Source of the DNA: Synechococcales cyanobacterium CNB
Lineage (GTDB): Bacteria > Planctomycetota > Phycisphaerae > Phycisphaerales > UBA1924
Assembly: GCA_030263455.1 (NCBI GenBank)
Contig: SZOZ01000004.1
Coordinates: forward strand, 173,648 to 237,647
Length of the DNA stretch: 64,000 nt
Reading direction: 5' to 3'
Shown here: in pieces, positions 19,521 through 27,967 of the stretch
How the letters are laid out: the number at the start of each line of letters is the position of its first letter
How positions within the stretch are numbered: the stretch's first letter is position 1
Program-made: the position numbers and the translations under genes
Notes under the pieces: generated by a model
Told to the model about the DNA's origin: nothing
Database searches by the model: none
The model's input: only the letters and a program-made list of their open reading frames with translations

Positions 19521-20753
19521 CTAGAGAATCCGCCGCGAACGCGGATAACTCCCCAGCACGAACAACTCCCGGCAGTGCGTCTCCGCCTCCCGGATCGCGG
19601 CCGCCATCCCCGGGTCGTCCCGGTGGCCCTGCGCGTCAATAAAGAAGGTGTACTGCCAGTTGGTCCGGCCGCTCGGCCGCTTGTCGATGTGCGAGAGGTT
19701 GATCCCCGACCGGTGGAAGACCCCGAGCACCTCCACCAATGCCCCAGGCTTGTCCGCCGTGTTGAACATGATGGAGGTCTTGTCGTCCCCGGACCGCTTC
19801 GCGCGGTGACGGCTGATGACGAAGAACCGCGTGATGTTGTTCGGGTTGTCCTCGATCCGGGCAAAGAGCGTCTTGAGACCGTACAGGCTCCCCGCCAGTT
19901 CGGACCCGATCGCCGCCGACCCCGGCTGCGCTCCGATCGACTCCGCAACCCGGTTCTCTTCCACCGCCGTCTGCGCGGCCCGCGAACTGCTCGCCGCCGT
20001 GATCTGCTCCGCCTGCGGGTACTGGGTCGCCAGCCAGGTCCGGCATTGGCTGAACACCTCGGGCTTGGAGTGAATCCGCCGGATCGCGCTCGGCTCGCAG
20101 TTCGCCAGCAGCGCATGGTGCACCGCCAGCTGCACCTCGGCATACACCCACACCTCACCCGCATTGCGCTGGAATGCGTCGAGCGCCTCGACGATCCCGC
20201 CACCCGTCGAGTTCTCGATCGGCACCAGCCCGTAGTCCACGTGCCCGCGCCGCACCTCCGTGAAAACGCCCGCGATCTCGTGCAGATCCTCGTACGCCAC
20301 CGACGACCCGAACTGCCGGACCGCCGCCAGGTGCGAGTACGACCCCGGCGGGCCGAGGTACCCGATCCGCAGCGGCTGCTCCAGCGAGAACGAGCCGCTC
20401 ATCAACTCCCGGTACACGGCCTCGATCGTCCGCCCGGAGAGCGGCCCACGGTTCGCCCGCAGCACCTTCTCCAGCACCTCCGCCTCGCGATGCGGCGCAT
20501 AGATCGGAATCCCCGCACCCCGCTTTTGTCGCCCGACCTGCACGACCAGGCGAGACCGCTGGTTCAACATCTTCACGAGTGCGGCGTCCAGGCGGTCGAT
20601 CTTGCGGCGCAACTCGGCGAGGGCCGCGGTGTCGCGCGGCCGCTCACTCGCCGGCGCGGCCGCATTCCCCTCCACGCCGCGCGACCGCTCCGATCCCTTC
20701 CGCCCGCGCGGACGGCTCTTCGCTGCTTTTTTTTTCGCCCGTTTCTTGGCCAT
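19521..20753 (-). CDS. pheA: Bifunctional chorismate mutase/prephenate dehydratase (P-protein)
   Basis: The product makes prephenate from chorismate and phenylpyruvate from prephenate in phenylalanine synthesis; it is cytoplasmic and has 410 residues. A very basic 40-residue N-terminal tail (KKRAKKKAAK) precedes the AroQ-type mutase domain (about 42-125, LRRKIDRLDAALVKMLNQRS). The dehydratase domain (about 128-310) has GPPGSYSHLAA, the PIENSTGG block and the catalytic Thr in NNITRFFVI. A regulatory ACT domain (about 318-400) has KPGALVEVL and a variant of the usual ESRP loop (DKRPSGRTNWQY). The order matches the proteobacterial P-protein, and feedback control by phenylalanine is expected from the ACT domain. 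The basic tail is unusual. Confidence 0.95.
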   Translation of the reverse strand: MAKKRAKKKAAKSRPRGRKGSERSRGVEGNAAAPASERPRDTAALAELRRKIDRLDAALVKMLNQRSRLVVQVGRQKRGAGIPIYAPHREAEVLEKVLRANRGPLSGRTIEAVYRELMSGSFSLEQPLRIGYLGPPGSYSHLAAVRQFGSSVAYEDLHEIAGVFTEVRRGHVDYGLVPIENSTGGGIVEALDAFQRNAGEVWVYAEVQLAVHHALLANCEPSAIRRIHSKPEVFSQCRTWLATQYPQAEQITAASSSRAAQTAVEENRVAESIGAQPGSAAIGSELAGSLYGLKTLFARIEDNPNNITRFFVISRHRAKRSGDDKTSIMFNTADKPGALVEVLGVFHRSGINLSHIDKRPSGRTNWQYTFFIDAQGHRDDPGMAAAIREAETHCRELFVLGSYPRSRRIL

Positions 20754-20903
20754 CTGGATCGCTACAAACGCCCACCGCCAAAGTTCAGCCAGTCGGCACG
20801 CGCGCCATGGGGTACCCCCTTATCGGCCACCCCCGCAACTTGGTCGAGCCATCGGAGCGAACCGGCACGAAACAGAAGCCCGCCGCTGCCGAACAGTATC
20901 ATC

Positions 20904-21833
20904 GTGCAGGGGAGATTCTCGCCGCAACTTCTTGATGCTGCCGGGCTTGCCGCCGGGGCCGAACCGCTCGCCAGGTTCGCGGACCAGGCGTCGGCCGGGC
21001 TGGGACTGGCGGCCGCTGCCGTCGTGGGACTGGTCGGTGTCGCCCTTTGGCTCTTCGGTGCGAGACTGATGAAGCCCGCCGCGGCCTTCGTTGGTGCCGC
21101 CCTCGGTGCCGGAGCAGGGTTCGCGCTGATCGCGAGCGCGGCCGGCTCGGGTGCTGAGAATCAGCCCCCCTTGGCCGCGGGCGTCGGCTTCGGGGCCTTG
21201 CTCGGCCTCGGTGCCGCCCTCCTGCTGTACAGGATGGTCGTCGCCACGACCGCTGCCGCCACGTTCGCTGCCATCGGTCTTCTGGTGACCGCAGCCGCGT
21301 GGGGTCCTGCCCTCGGCTCGAACATGGTCAAACCAACCGCCGCAGTCGCCTACCCCTCCGAGGCTCAGAGCCAACCCCCCCAGGCAAAGTTCGTGATGCT
21401 GCCGAGCGGCACGATCATCCGGGCAAAGTCCCCAGACCCTGAACCCGCCCCGACGCAGGCAGGACTCCCCGCAAGTCCGCAGGCCCTCGAAGCCGGCATC
21501 ACCAGCCTCGGCGAGGCCTTCATCAGCATGGACCCTGCCAAGCGGAGCGGAATCCTGCTGGCCGGGATCGCTGGCGGACTGACCGGTCTGTTCGTCGGTC
21601 TCGTGTGGCCACGAAGAACTTCCGCCGCGATCAGTGCCGTCGCCGGCTCGGCCCTCTGGCTTGCCGCCGTGGTGTGGATCGCCCAGGCACACGACCTCCC
21701 GGGTACCGGCCTGACGGATCGCACTCCAGCTGCGTGGCTCATCACCTGGGTGCTTGTCGCCGTCATCGGCTTCACCATCCAGGGGCTGATGTCGGCTCGG
21801 CGCGGCGCACCGCCCCCCGCCCAGCCGGCCTGA
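20904..21833 (+). CDS. Multi-span membrane protein, DUF4203-like
   Basis: The frame is open far upstream, but protein-like sequence begins near the GTG at 20904 (MQGRFSPQLLDAAGL), giving 309 residues; the start has no clear ribosome site. About seven hydrophobic segments are visible, rich in Gly and Ala (for example AAVVGLVGVALWLFGARL and GVGFGALLGLGAALLLY). A soluble loop of about 75 residues (SEAQSQPPQAKF to SMDPAKRSG) splits them into two halves. The pattern resembles DUF4203/TMEM198-type proteins. Function is unknown. It diverges from pheA and converges on clpX. Confidence 0.7.
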   Translation: MQGRFSPQLLDAAGLAAGAEPLARFADQASAGLGLAAAAVVGLVGVALWLFGARLMKPAAAFVGAALGAGAGFALIASAAGSGAENQPPLAAGVGFGALLGLGAALLLYRMVVATTAAATFAAIGLLVTAAAWGPALGSNMVKPTAAVAYPSEAQSQPPQAKFVMLPSGTIIRAKSPDPEPAPTQAGLPASPQALEAGITSLGEAFISMDPAKRSGILLAGIAGGLTGLFVGLVWPRRTSAAISAVAGSALWLAAVVWIAQAHDLPGTGLTDRTPAAWLITWVLVAVIGFTIQGLMSARRGAPPPAQPA

Positions 21834-21908
21834 GCGCAAAGCACCCCCGCAGCACCCCACCCACACGCCGAGTCTCGGCGCCCCCAAGTGAAGTGAGATG
21901 TTTCGCTC

Positions 21909-23243
21909 TTATGCCGATTCCTTGCGGGGAAGACGCAACTCGGCGAGCGACGGCCTGCGCCTCACGGCCGACTCGTCGACGACGTACTCGACGCCGTCGT
22001 TGTCAAGGTCCGGCAGTTCGTACAGCATTTCGAGCATCAACTCTTCCATCACGGCCCGCAGCGCCCGCGCGCCGGTCTTGCGCTTGAACGCCTTGTCCGC
22101 GATCGAGCGCAGCGCGCCGTCGGTGAAGGTCAGCGTCGCGCCTTCGAGGCGGAACATGTGCTGATACTGCCGCACGAGCGCATTGCGCGGCTCGGTCAGA
22201 ATCTGCATCAGCGCGGGCACCGAAAGCGGCTCCAGAGGCGTGATGACGGGCAGGCGGCCCACCAGTTCCGGGATCATCCCGAACTCGATGATGTCCTCCG
22301 TCTGCACCTTTGAGAGCACGCTGAAATCGCCGTCCTCGCCCGCGCCGATCAGCCCCGGCCCGCGCGCCTGGGCGGTGCTGAACCCGATGCGGGTCTGCCC
22401 GATGCGCCGGCGGATGATGTCCTCCAGCCCCACGAACGTGCCCCCGCAGATGAAGAGGATGTTGCGTGTGTCGAGCTGGATGTACTGCTGCTCGGGGTGC
22501 TTGCGGCCGCCCTGCGGGGGGACGTTGGCCATCGTGCCTTCGAGCATCTTCAAGAGCGACTGCTGCACGCCCTCGCCGGAGACGTCGCGCGTGATGGAGA
22601 CGTTGTGCGAGGTCTTGCCGATCTTGTCGATCTCGTCCACGTAGATGATGCCGCGCTGGGCCGCCTCGACCTCGAAGTCCGCCGCCTGGAGCAGCCGAAG
22701 CAGCAGGTTCTCGACGTCCTCGCCGACGTACCCCGCCTCGGTGAGCGTGGTCGCGTCACCGATGGCGAAGGGCACCTTGAGCAGCCGGGCGAGCGTGCGC
22801 GCGAGCAGCGTCTTCCCGCTGCCCGTCGGACCGATCATCAGGATGTTGCTCTTCTCGATCTCGATCGTGCTCGCGTCCTCGCTCTCGGCGTGCAGCAGCC
22901 GCTTGTAGTGGTTGTGCACGGCGACCGAGAGCGACCGCTTGGCCAGTTCCTGGCCGATGACGTACTGATCGAGGTATTCCTTGATCGCGCGCGGCGATGG
23001 GATGTCGCTCAGCGCGCTGCTCGCGGAACTGACGCGACGCCGCTCCTGCCGGAAGATGTTCTGGCACAGGTCGACGCAGTTCGGGCAGATGTAGACCTCG
23101 CTCGGACCTTCCACCATCGGCCCGACCTCGCGGCTCGTCTTGCCGCAGAAGGAACAGGTCGTCACTTTGCGCCCGCGGAATCCCCCGCTGTCGCCGTGGT
23201 CGCCCGGGCCGTGCTCGCTGCCGTCGCTGCGGTTCTTTGCCAT
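21909..23243 (-). CDS. clpX: ATP-dependent Clp protease ATP-binding subunit ClpX
   Basis: This is the unfoldase that feeds substrates to ClpP, 444 residues from the ATG at 23243 (GAGG upstream; the longer frame adds nine non-conserved residues). The N-terminal C4 zinc domain is CSFCGK...CPNCVDLC. The AAA+ core has Walker A GPTGSGKT, the pore loop YVGEDV, Walker [11 protein letters not shown] and the IGF loop contacting ClpP (TRIGFSTAQ). The C-terminal lid is complete ([21 protein letters not shown]). The N-terminus is longer than usual ([20 protein letters not shown]). clpP is not adjacent here, unlike in many bacteria. TAGACT on the minus strand near 23290 is a possible -10. Confidence 0.97.
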   Translation of the reverse strand: MAKNRSDGSEHGPGDHGDSGGFRGRKVTTCSFCGKTSREVGPMVEGPSEVYICPNCVDLCQNIFRQERRRVSSASSALSDIPSPRAIKEYLDQYVIGQELAKRSLSVAVHNHYKRLLHAESEDASTIEIEKSNILMIGPTGSGKTLLARTLARLLKVPFAIGDATTLTEAGYVGEDVENLLLRLLQAADFEVEAAQRGIIYVDEIDKIGKTSHNVSITRDVSGEGVQQSLLKMLEGTMANVPPQGGRKHPEQQYIQLDTRNILFICGGTFVGLEDIIRRRIGQTRIGFSTAQARGPGLIGAGEDGDFSVLSKVQTEDIIEFGMIPELVGRLPVITPLEPLSVPALMQILTEPRNALVRQYQHMFRLEGATLTFTDGALRSIADKAFKRKTGARALRAVMEELMLEMLYELPDLDNDGVEYVVDESAVRRRPSLAELRLPRKESA

Positions 23244-23368
23244 GAATCCCTCGCTCGGTCCGGTAAACACACGCCCTCGGGCGGGGCAACAGGAGTCTAT
23301 CGGCGTGCTCGCCCCGCGTCTCTACTCTCGCGCCGCACAAGGGCCGAGAATTTCACGCGCGAACGCCG

Positions 23369-23752
23369 TCATTCTCGGTCCGTCGGCCTGGGCAGCGGCG
23401 CGCCAGTCAGGTCCACGCCGGGCGCCGCGCGGCGTTCGCCATCCGTTCCCCCGCGCGATATCGGACGCGCCTTCTCCGCGCTCCGATCCGGCGCGCCCGG
23501 AACCGCGGACCCAACCGCCTTCGACAGGAACGCGGCACGGGCGGACTGGAACTCCTCCTCGCTCAGTTCCCCCCGCGCGCGCATCGCCCGCAGCGAGTCG
23601 AGCATTCCCGCACCCTCCTCGGACGCCGGTGCATCCTTGGCGAGCATCCGGCGCCGAAGCGCCATGATCGCCACGCCGCCGAACGAGATCGCAAGGATCA
23701 TGCCGCCGATGGCGAGGATGAGCGTGGCGGTGTCGAGCGTGGGTGTCTGCAT
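23369..23752 (-). CDS. Small membrane protein with SHOCT-like segment
   Basis: This 127-residue protein has one transmembrane helix at about 9-31 (ATLILAIGGMILAISFGGVA). It is followed by a cytoplasmic part with a SHOCT-like motif (LDSLRAMRARGELSEEEFQSARAAFL, about 50-76) and a disordered Pro/Arg-rich tail. SHOCT segments occur in oligomerising or membrane-associated small proteins, and no specific role can be given. It starts 27 nt after the upstream gene with GGAGG in front, so the two are probably cotranscribed. Confidence 0.7.
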   Translation of the reverse strand: MQTPTLDTATLILAIGGMILAISFGGVAIMALRRRMLAKDAPASEEGAGMLDSLRAMRARGELSEEEFQSARAAFLSKAVGSAVPGAPDRSAEKARPISRGGTDGERRAAPGVDLTGAPLPRPTDRE

Positions 23753-23779
23753 CGGCCTGTCGTCGCCTCCGTGCCGCCG

Positions 23780-24535
23780 CTACAGGCCGGACACGATCGC
23801 CTCGCGGATCGGCACGAGGAGCGTGGGCACGACGCGCGAGTCGATGAGTTCCTCGCCTCGCTCCGCGAGCGTAGCGATGGTCTCGGGCAGTTCGCCCAGA
23901 TCGCCGAAGGGTCCGTTGCGCCGCACGGTCAGGTACACGCTGATCGGCTCCTCGCCGCGCTCGCGCTCGCGGTCCTCGCCCGACGCGGGGCGCGTCCGCA
24001 CCTCGAAGTACGCCTCGTACTCCCCCCCCCCGCCGAGCGCCAGCCCCAGCACGGGCTGGCAGTCGATCGGTCCAGCGCCCGGAATCTCGGCCAGCGCGCC
24101 CAGGGGCGAGCCGCCGAGCAGCGCGCTCGCCACGATCGAGTCGTGGTTCCCGCCCGCCGAAAGGTCGAACCCATACAGCATCTCCACGAAGTCCACGTCG
24201 AGCGGGCTGACGCTCAGGAAGTACGGCGCGATCTCGGAGACCGTCCGGTGCAGGCCGTACGCATCGCCCAGCGAGTCCCCGTTCACGACGCCCGATCGGA
24301 TCGAGTTTGACCGCACGGCAACCCACCGGTGCGGCGACTCGCCCGGAGGCGTGTCCAGCGACAGTTCCTCGCGGTAGCGACGGAAGTGCGACATCGACGG
24401 ATACTGCCGCCGCAGACGCTCGAAGAGTTCCAGCGTCTGCTCCCGCCCGCGCGGCAGGTCGAGCTTCAGGCTCACCTTCTGGTTCACGTAAAAGTCCGAG
24501 CACAACGCCCGGTAGCTTGCCGACATCTCGAACAC
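23780..24535 (-). CDS. Conserved hypothetical protein with ten-G tract
   Basis: This 251-residue soluble protein is not recognised. It has no signal peptide or membrane segment. The start is a GTG at 24535 preceded by GGAGG; the ATG three codons later also fits. The sequence is well structured (YVNQKVSLKLDLPRGREQ, HFRRYREELSLDT, SVSPLDVDFVEMLYGFDL), and base use suits a real gene. The run of ten G on the coding strand (24031-24022) encodes GGGG in the middle, so one-base slippage would truncate the protein. TAGACT 18 nt before the start is a possible -10. It probably forms an operon with the SHOCT gene. Confidence 0.65.
   Translation of the reverse strand: MFEMSASYRALCSDFYVNQKVSLKLDLPRGREQTLELFERLRRQYPSMSHFRRYREELSLDTPPGESPHRWVAVRSNSIRSGVVNGDSLGDAYGLHRTVSEIAPYFLSVSPLDVDFVEMLYGFDLSAGGNHDSIVASALLGGSPLGALAEIPGAGPIDCQPVLGLALGGGGEYEAYFEVRTRPASGEDRERERGEEPISVYLTVRRNGPFGDLGELPETIATLAERGEELIDSRVVPTLLVPIREAIVSGL
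24022..24031. repeat. C10/G10 homopolymer inside a coding region
   Basis: Ten C on the plus strand, coding GGGG in the minus-strand gene 23780-24535. It is one of only two runs of this length noticed in the window. Confidence 0.9.
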
Positions 24536-24587
24536 CTCCAGACCTCCCGACCAGTCTATCGACCGCGGCTCGCCGCACCGGCGAAAG

Positions 24588-25280
24588 TCAGCCCAGCAGC
24601 CACCGCAACACCGCCCCCGCGTCGCTCAGGTCCGCCATCACCGCGTCGGCGCCCGCCGATTGCAACGCATCCGGTGAGAACGAGCCTGTCGCCACCGCCA
24701 GTGATCGGCATCCGTTCGCCCTCGCGCACGCCACGTCATGCACCGTGTCTCCCACGATCGTCACCCGATCCGCCCGCACCGGCCCCGCAAGCACGCTCTG
24801 GTACCGAGCGATCGCCACCGCGGGCAGATGATCGCGGCTGGGCGGCTCGTGCGGCGACTCATCACCCCAGACACGCACGGGGAAGCGGTCGGCGTCCAGG
24901 CTGCACGCACCCAGTTTCAGCCGACCCGTCTCCTCGAAGTTGCCCGTCAGCAGGCCGATCGTGACGCCGGCCTCGCGGGAGAGCGCGTCCACGACGGCAT
25001 GAACGCCCGGCAGCGCGCGCGCAATTCCCGGCGTGCCCAGCCCTTCAACCAGCGCAGCGCGATACTCTCGTCGCATCGCCGCCCTGCGATCCGAGGTTGG
25101 CTCCAGCCCGTTGCGCACCAGCAGGTCCGCCAGGATGAGAGGGTCAAGCCGGCCGGCGAACTCCACACCCTCCGGCGTGAACGAAGGCCCGTAGAGCCGA
25201 CGCCCGGCCTCAGCCATCGCGTGCCGGCCCACACCGCTGGTCGTCACCAGCGTCGCGTCGATGTCGAACAGAATCAGCAT
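24588..25280 (-). CDS. HAD-superfamily phosphatase (phosphoglycolate-phosphatase-like)
   Basis: This 230-residue hydrolase begins at the ATG at 25280, which gives the N-terminal motif I at once (MLILFDIDATL, nucleophile Asp in DIDAT). A helical cap follows, then motif II LLTGN and motif IV TIVGDTVHDVACARANG. Motif I has A where G or S is common (DIDAT), which still fits the family. The substrate could be phosphoglycolate or another small phosphate ester and cannot be told from sequence. It lies 44 nt after the acylphosphatase gene, so cotranscription is likely. Confidence 0.88.
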   Translation of the reverse strand: MLILFDIDATLVTTSGVGRHAMAEAGRRLYGPSFTPEGVEFAGRLDPLILADLLVRNGLEPTSDRRAAMRREYRAALVEGLGTPGIARALPGVHAVVDALSREAGVTIGLLTGNFEETGRLKLGACSLDADRFPVRVWGDESPHEPPSRDHLPAVAIARYQSVLAGPVRADRVTIVGDTVHDVACARANGCRSLAVATGSFSPDALQSAGADAVMADLSDAGAVLRWLLG

Positions 25281-25324
25281 GGATGGCTCGGGGGCCGATG
25301 CTACGCCGCGCCGGCCGGAACGCA

Positions 25325-25594
25325 TCAGGTCAGCACGCGGAACTCTCGCTCGCCCTCGATCACGCTCGCCGCGTCGGCCCGCTCATCCCGGATAAACCCG
25401 CTCATCCGTTCGCGCAGGTCGATCAGGAACAGTTCGATCTCCGGCGCCTCGCCCTGTGCCTCGACCGTCACGGCACCGTCCGGCTCGTTGCGGACCCAGC
25501 CGGTGAGGGCGTAGGACTGCGCCAAGTGGCGTGTGGTGGCGCGGAAGCCCACCCCCTGCACGTGCCCACGGAAAACGATTCGACGCCGTTCCAT
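25325..25594 (-). CDS. Acylphosphatase
   Basis: This 89-residue enzyme hydrolyses acyl phosphates and is cytoplasmic. The start at 25594 is set by GGGGAGA nine nt upstream and by homology to the fold (MERRRIVFRGHVQGVGFR). The catalytic Arg is in GHVQGVGFR and the catalytic Asn in GWVRNEPDGAV; both are present. The C-terminal part (EREFRVLT) is slightly divergent from the usual FxIR-type end. Confidence 0.92.
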   Translation of the reverse strand: MERRRIVFRGHVQGVGFRATTRHLAQSYALTGWVRNEPDGAVTVEAQGEAPEIELFLIDLRERMSGFIRDERADAASVIEGEREFRVLT

Positions 25595-25630
25595 GCTGGC
25601 AGTCTCCCCGATCCGTGGGCCTGCCGCCAC

Positions 25631-26041
25631 CCGCGTCCGATAGCCGCGAACCAGTCCAATCCTATTAATCTACGAACAAGAGGTCGGGAGGGTGCCGCAA
25701 GGCACGGACGATTCTCATAAGTATTGATCAGGCAACGATTTGCAGGTCTATCCCCCGGGTTTCGTTGATTCCCGTCGGACCTGTGCTAGCGTTGCAAGGT
25801 TGGACCAGCGGGGTCGCTCGCTCATCGTCCCGTCATGGCATCGTCCCGACGGGCAGCACCGTTCCCGAGCGATACCGAATGCGGGGCCGTCCGCGCAACA
25901 AGCGCCCCATCGGATGGGCGCACGCCACGCGCGGCTAGACACGGACTCTCGCGCGGACTCCGTCCGCTCCCCGTCGTGACCAGCAGGACGCTTGGTTCGG
26001 GAGCACGCCGGCGCTCGACCGGCCTGACGGACGCGACATCT
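25631..26041. other. Intergenic upstream of dnaG
   Basis: This stretch of about 410 bases lies between the divergent acylphosphatase and dnaG genes. Its first third is the most AT-rich part. Apart from the promoter candidate at 25765-25792, no gene or structured RNA was recognised. The frame of dnaG stays open back to 25835, but that part reads as arbitrary Arg/Ser/Pro-rich sequence. Confidence 0.5.
25765..25792 (+). promoter_or_regulatory. Candidate promoter of dnaG-rpoD
   Basis: TTGATT at 25765-25770 and TAGCGT at 25787-25792 are 16 nt apart. The arrangement equals the one before the metal-uptake operon. Confidence 0.35.
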
Positions 26042-27880
26042 GTGGCCGATCAGAACGCACAACGATCCGACCGCGAGCGCGTGCGCGACGCCTCCGACAT
26101 CGCGCGCATCGTCGGCGAGCACGTCGCCCTGCGGGCGCGCGGACGCGAGTACGTCGGCCTCTGCCCATTCCACGACGACCATCGCCCCTCGATGAACGTC
26201 GTCCCCGCGAAGCAGATCTTCCACTGCTTCGTCTGCGGCGCGGGAGGAGACGTCTTCACCTTCGTCCAGAAGTACCACCGCATGGACTTTCCCGAAGCCC
26301 TGCGCTATCTCGCCGAGCGCGCAGGCATCCAGTTGACACGCCGCGACGCGCCCCGCTCGGCGGACGGGCTCTCGCGGGCGGACCTGCTCGCCGCGAACGC
26401 CGAGGCGCAATCGTTCTTCCAGGCCCTGCTCCGCCACGACGAGCACGGCCTGCCTGCCCGCGCGGTCATCGAACGGCGCGGCATCTCGCCCGAGATGGTC
26501 GAGCGGTTCGGCCTCGGCGCTTCCCCCGACCGCTGGGACGGGCTGCTGCTCCGCCTCCGGCAGCGGCAACTGGACGTCCGCCGGTTCGTCGCCGCCGGGC
26601 TGCTCCGCGAGAAGGACGGCGGGTGGTACGACACTTTCCGCAACCGCCTGACCTTCCCCATCCACGACAAGGCCGGCCGCGTGATCGCCTTCGGCGGACG
26701 ACGCATCGACGACAACGACGACCCGAAGTACCTCAACTCGCCCGAGTCCGCCGTTTTCGACAAGTCCTCGGCGATCTTCGGCATCCATCAGGCCGCCCGC
26801 GCGATCCAGCGCGAGGGCGTCGCCATCATCACCGAGGGCTACACCGACGCGATCGCGTGCCACCAGGCGGGGTTTGAGAACGTAGTCGCCACGCTTGGCA
26901 CCGCGCTCACGCGACAGCACGCCGCGGAACTCCGCACTCGCTGCGATCGGATCGTGCTGCTCTTCGACGGCGACGCGGCCGGACTGAAGGCGGCCGATCG
27001 CGCCGCGGAGGTCTTCTTCTCCCAGCCCGTGGACGTGCAGATCGCCACGCTGAACCGGCACACCGATGCCAAGGACCCCGACGAACTCCTCAAGCGACCC
27101 GACGGGAAGGAGGTCTTCCGGCGCGTCATCGAGGCCTCGGTTGAACTGCTCGAGTACAGGTTCCAGCGGCTGCGCGAGCGCGTCGCCGGGGCCGGGCTGT
27201 CCGCTCTCGAACGGGCGACAACGGAGGAACTGGCACTGCTGAGCGACCTGGGCCTGGCCCGGGCGGAGCCGATCCGGCGTCAACTGGTCATCCGCAGGCT
27301 CAGCGAGGTCACGGGTCTGGACGACCGCACGCTCGCTCAGGCCGCCAGGGCCGGCGCGAAGCGCAGGCCGGAGCCTACGGACGACGACTCCGGCGACGCC
27401 GCGCCGAGCGACCGCCTCGCGACGGCCCGGCTCGGGCCGGCGGAGACCGCCATCGGGTGCCTGCTCTGCGACGGCAGCCTGTGGGAGATTCTCTCTGAGG
27501 ATCAGCGCGACGGCATCCTCGCCGCGGGCTACGCTTCGCCCCGAATGCAGTCGCTCGCCCGTGCCGTCGCCCGGATCACGCAGCAAGGCCGCGCCCCCGG
27601 ACTGGACGAGGCGCTCGCCGCCTCCGACGAAGAAGCGACGGCCGCCGCGGCGGTCGAACTGCACAGGCGCATCTGGCGTGAGACGGACGAAGACGAGGCT
27701 CGCCTGCGTGCGTTGCTGCTCGACTGCGCGACGCGGGCCGTCGTGCTGCATCGGCACGCGGTCCCCGCGCCGTCGGACGACGCGGCAGCCGCCATCGAAC
27801 GGATCAGGTCGAAACACCGCGCCCTGGGCGGGGATGCGCTCGCGCTCCCGCGTCCCGCGGCCGGCATGGGACAGAGTTGA
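26042..27880 (+). CDS. dnaG: DNA primase
   Basis: The product makes RNA primers for replication and has 612 residues from the GTG at 26042 (MADQNAQRSDRERVRDASDI), the start that best matches the family. The zinc-binding CHC2 domain has CPFHDDH and CFVCGAGG (residues about 40-65). The TOPRIM core follows, with the acidic residues of ITEGYTD, LFDGDAAG and TDAKDPDE. The C-terminal 200 residues form the helicase-interacting region and are poorly conserved, as is normal. rpoD follows after 87 nt, the classical macromolecular-synthesis arrangement without rpsU. Confidence 0.96.
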   Translation: MADQNAQRSDRERVRDASDIARIVGEHVALRARGREYVGLCPFHDDHRPSMNVVPAKQIFHCFVCGAGGDVFTFVQKYHRMDFPEALRYLAERAGIQLTRRDAPRSADGLSRADLLAANAEAQSFFQALLRHDEHGLPARAVIERRGISPEMVERFGLGASPDRWDGLLLRLRQRQLDVRRFVAAGLLREKDGGWYDTFRNRLTFPIHDKAGRVIAFGGRRIDDNDDPKYLNSPESAVFDKSSAIFGIHQAARAIQREGVAIITEGYTDAIACHQAGFENVVATLGTALTRQHAAELRTRCDRIVLLFDGDAAGLKAADRAAEVFFSQPVDVQIATLNRHTDAKDPDELLKRPDGKEVFRRVIEASVELLEYRFQRLRERVAGAGLSALERATTEELALLSDLGLARAEPIRRQLVIRRLSEVTGLDDRTLAQAARAGAKRRPEPTDDDSGDAAPSDRLATARLGPAETAIGCLLCDGSLWEILSEDQRDGILAAGYASPRMQSLARAVARITQQGRAPGLDEALAASDEEATAAAAVELHRRIWRETDEDEARLRALLLDCATRAVVLHRHAVPAPSDDAAAAIERIRSKHRALGGDALALPRPAAGMGQS

Positions 27881-27967
27881 GGAAACGAGCGTGCGCCATC
27901 GACGGCGCTTCAGTGCAGCGCAGGACCATCTTCATCGGGGGGCGAGGGACGCCCCGGGGAGAGCGCA

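Noticed and set aside
19134..20903. Extension of the membrane-protein frame upstream of 20904
   Set aside because: It covers an intergenic region and the antisense of pheA and reads as Arg/Pro-rich noise. The protein-like part starts at 20904.
21850..21895. Terminator between the membrane-protein gene and clpX
   Set aside because: The short palindrome CGCCGAG-T-CTCGGCG has no usable loop and no T tract on either strand.
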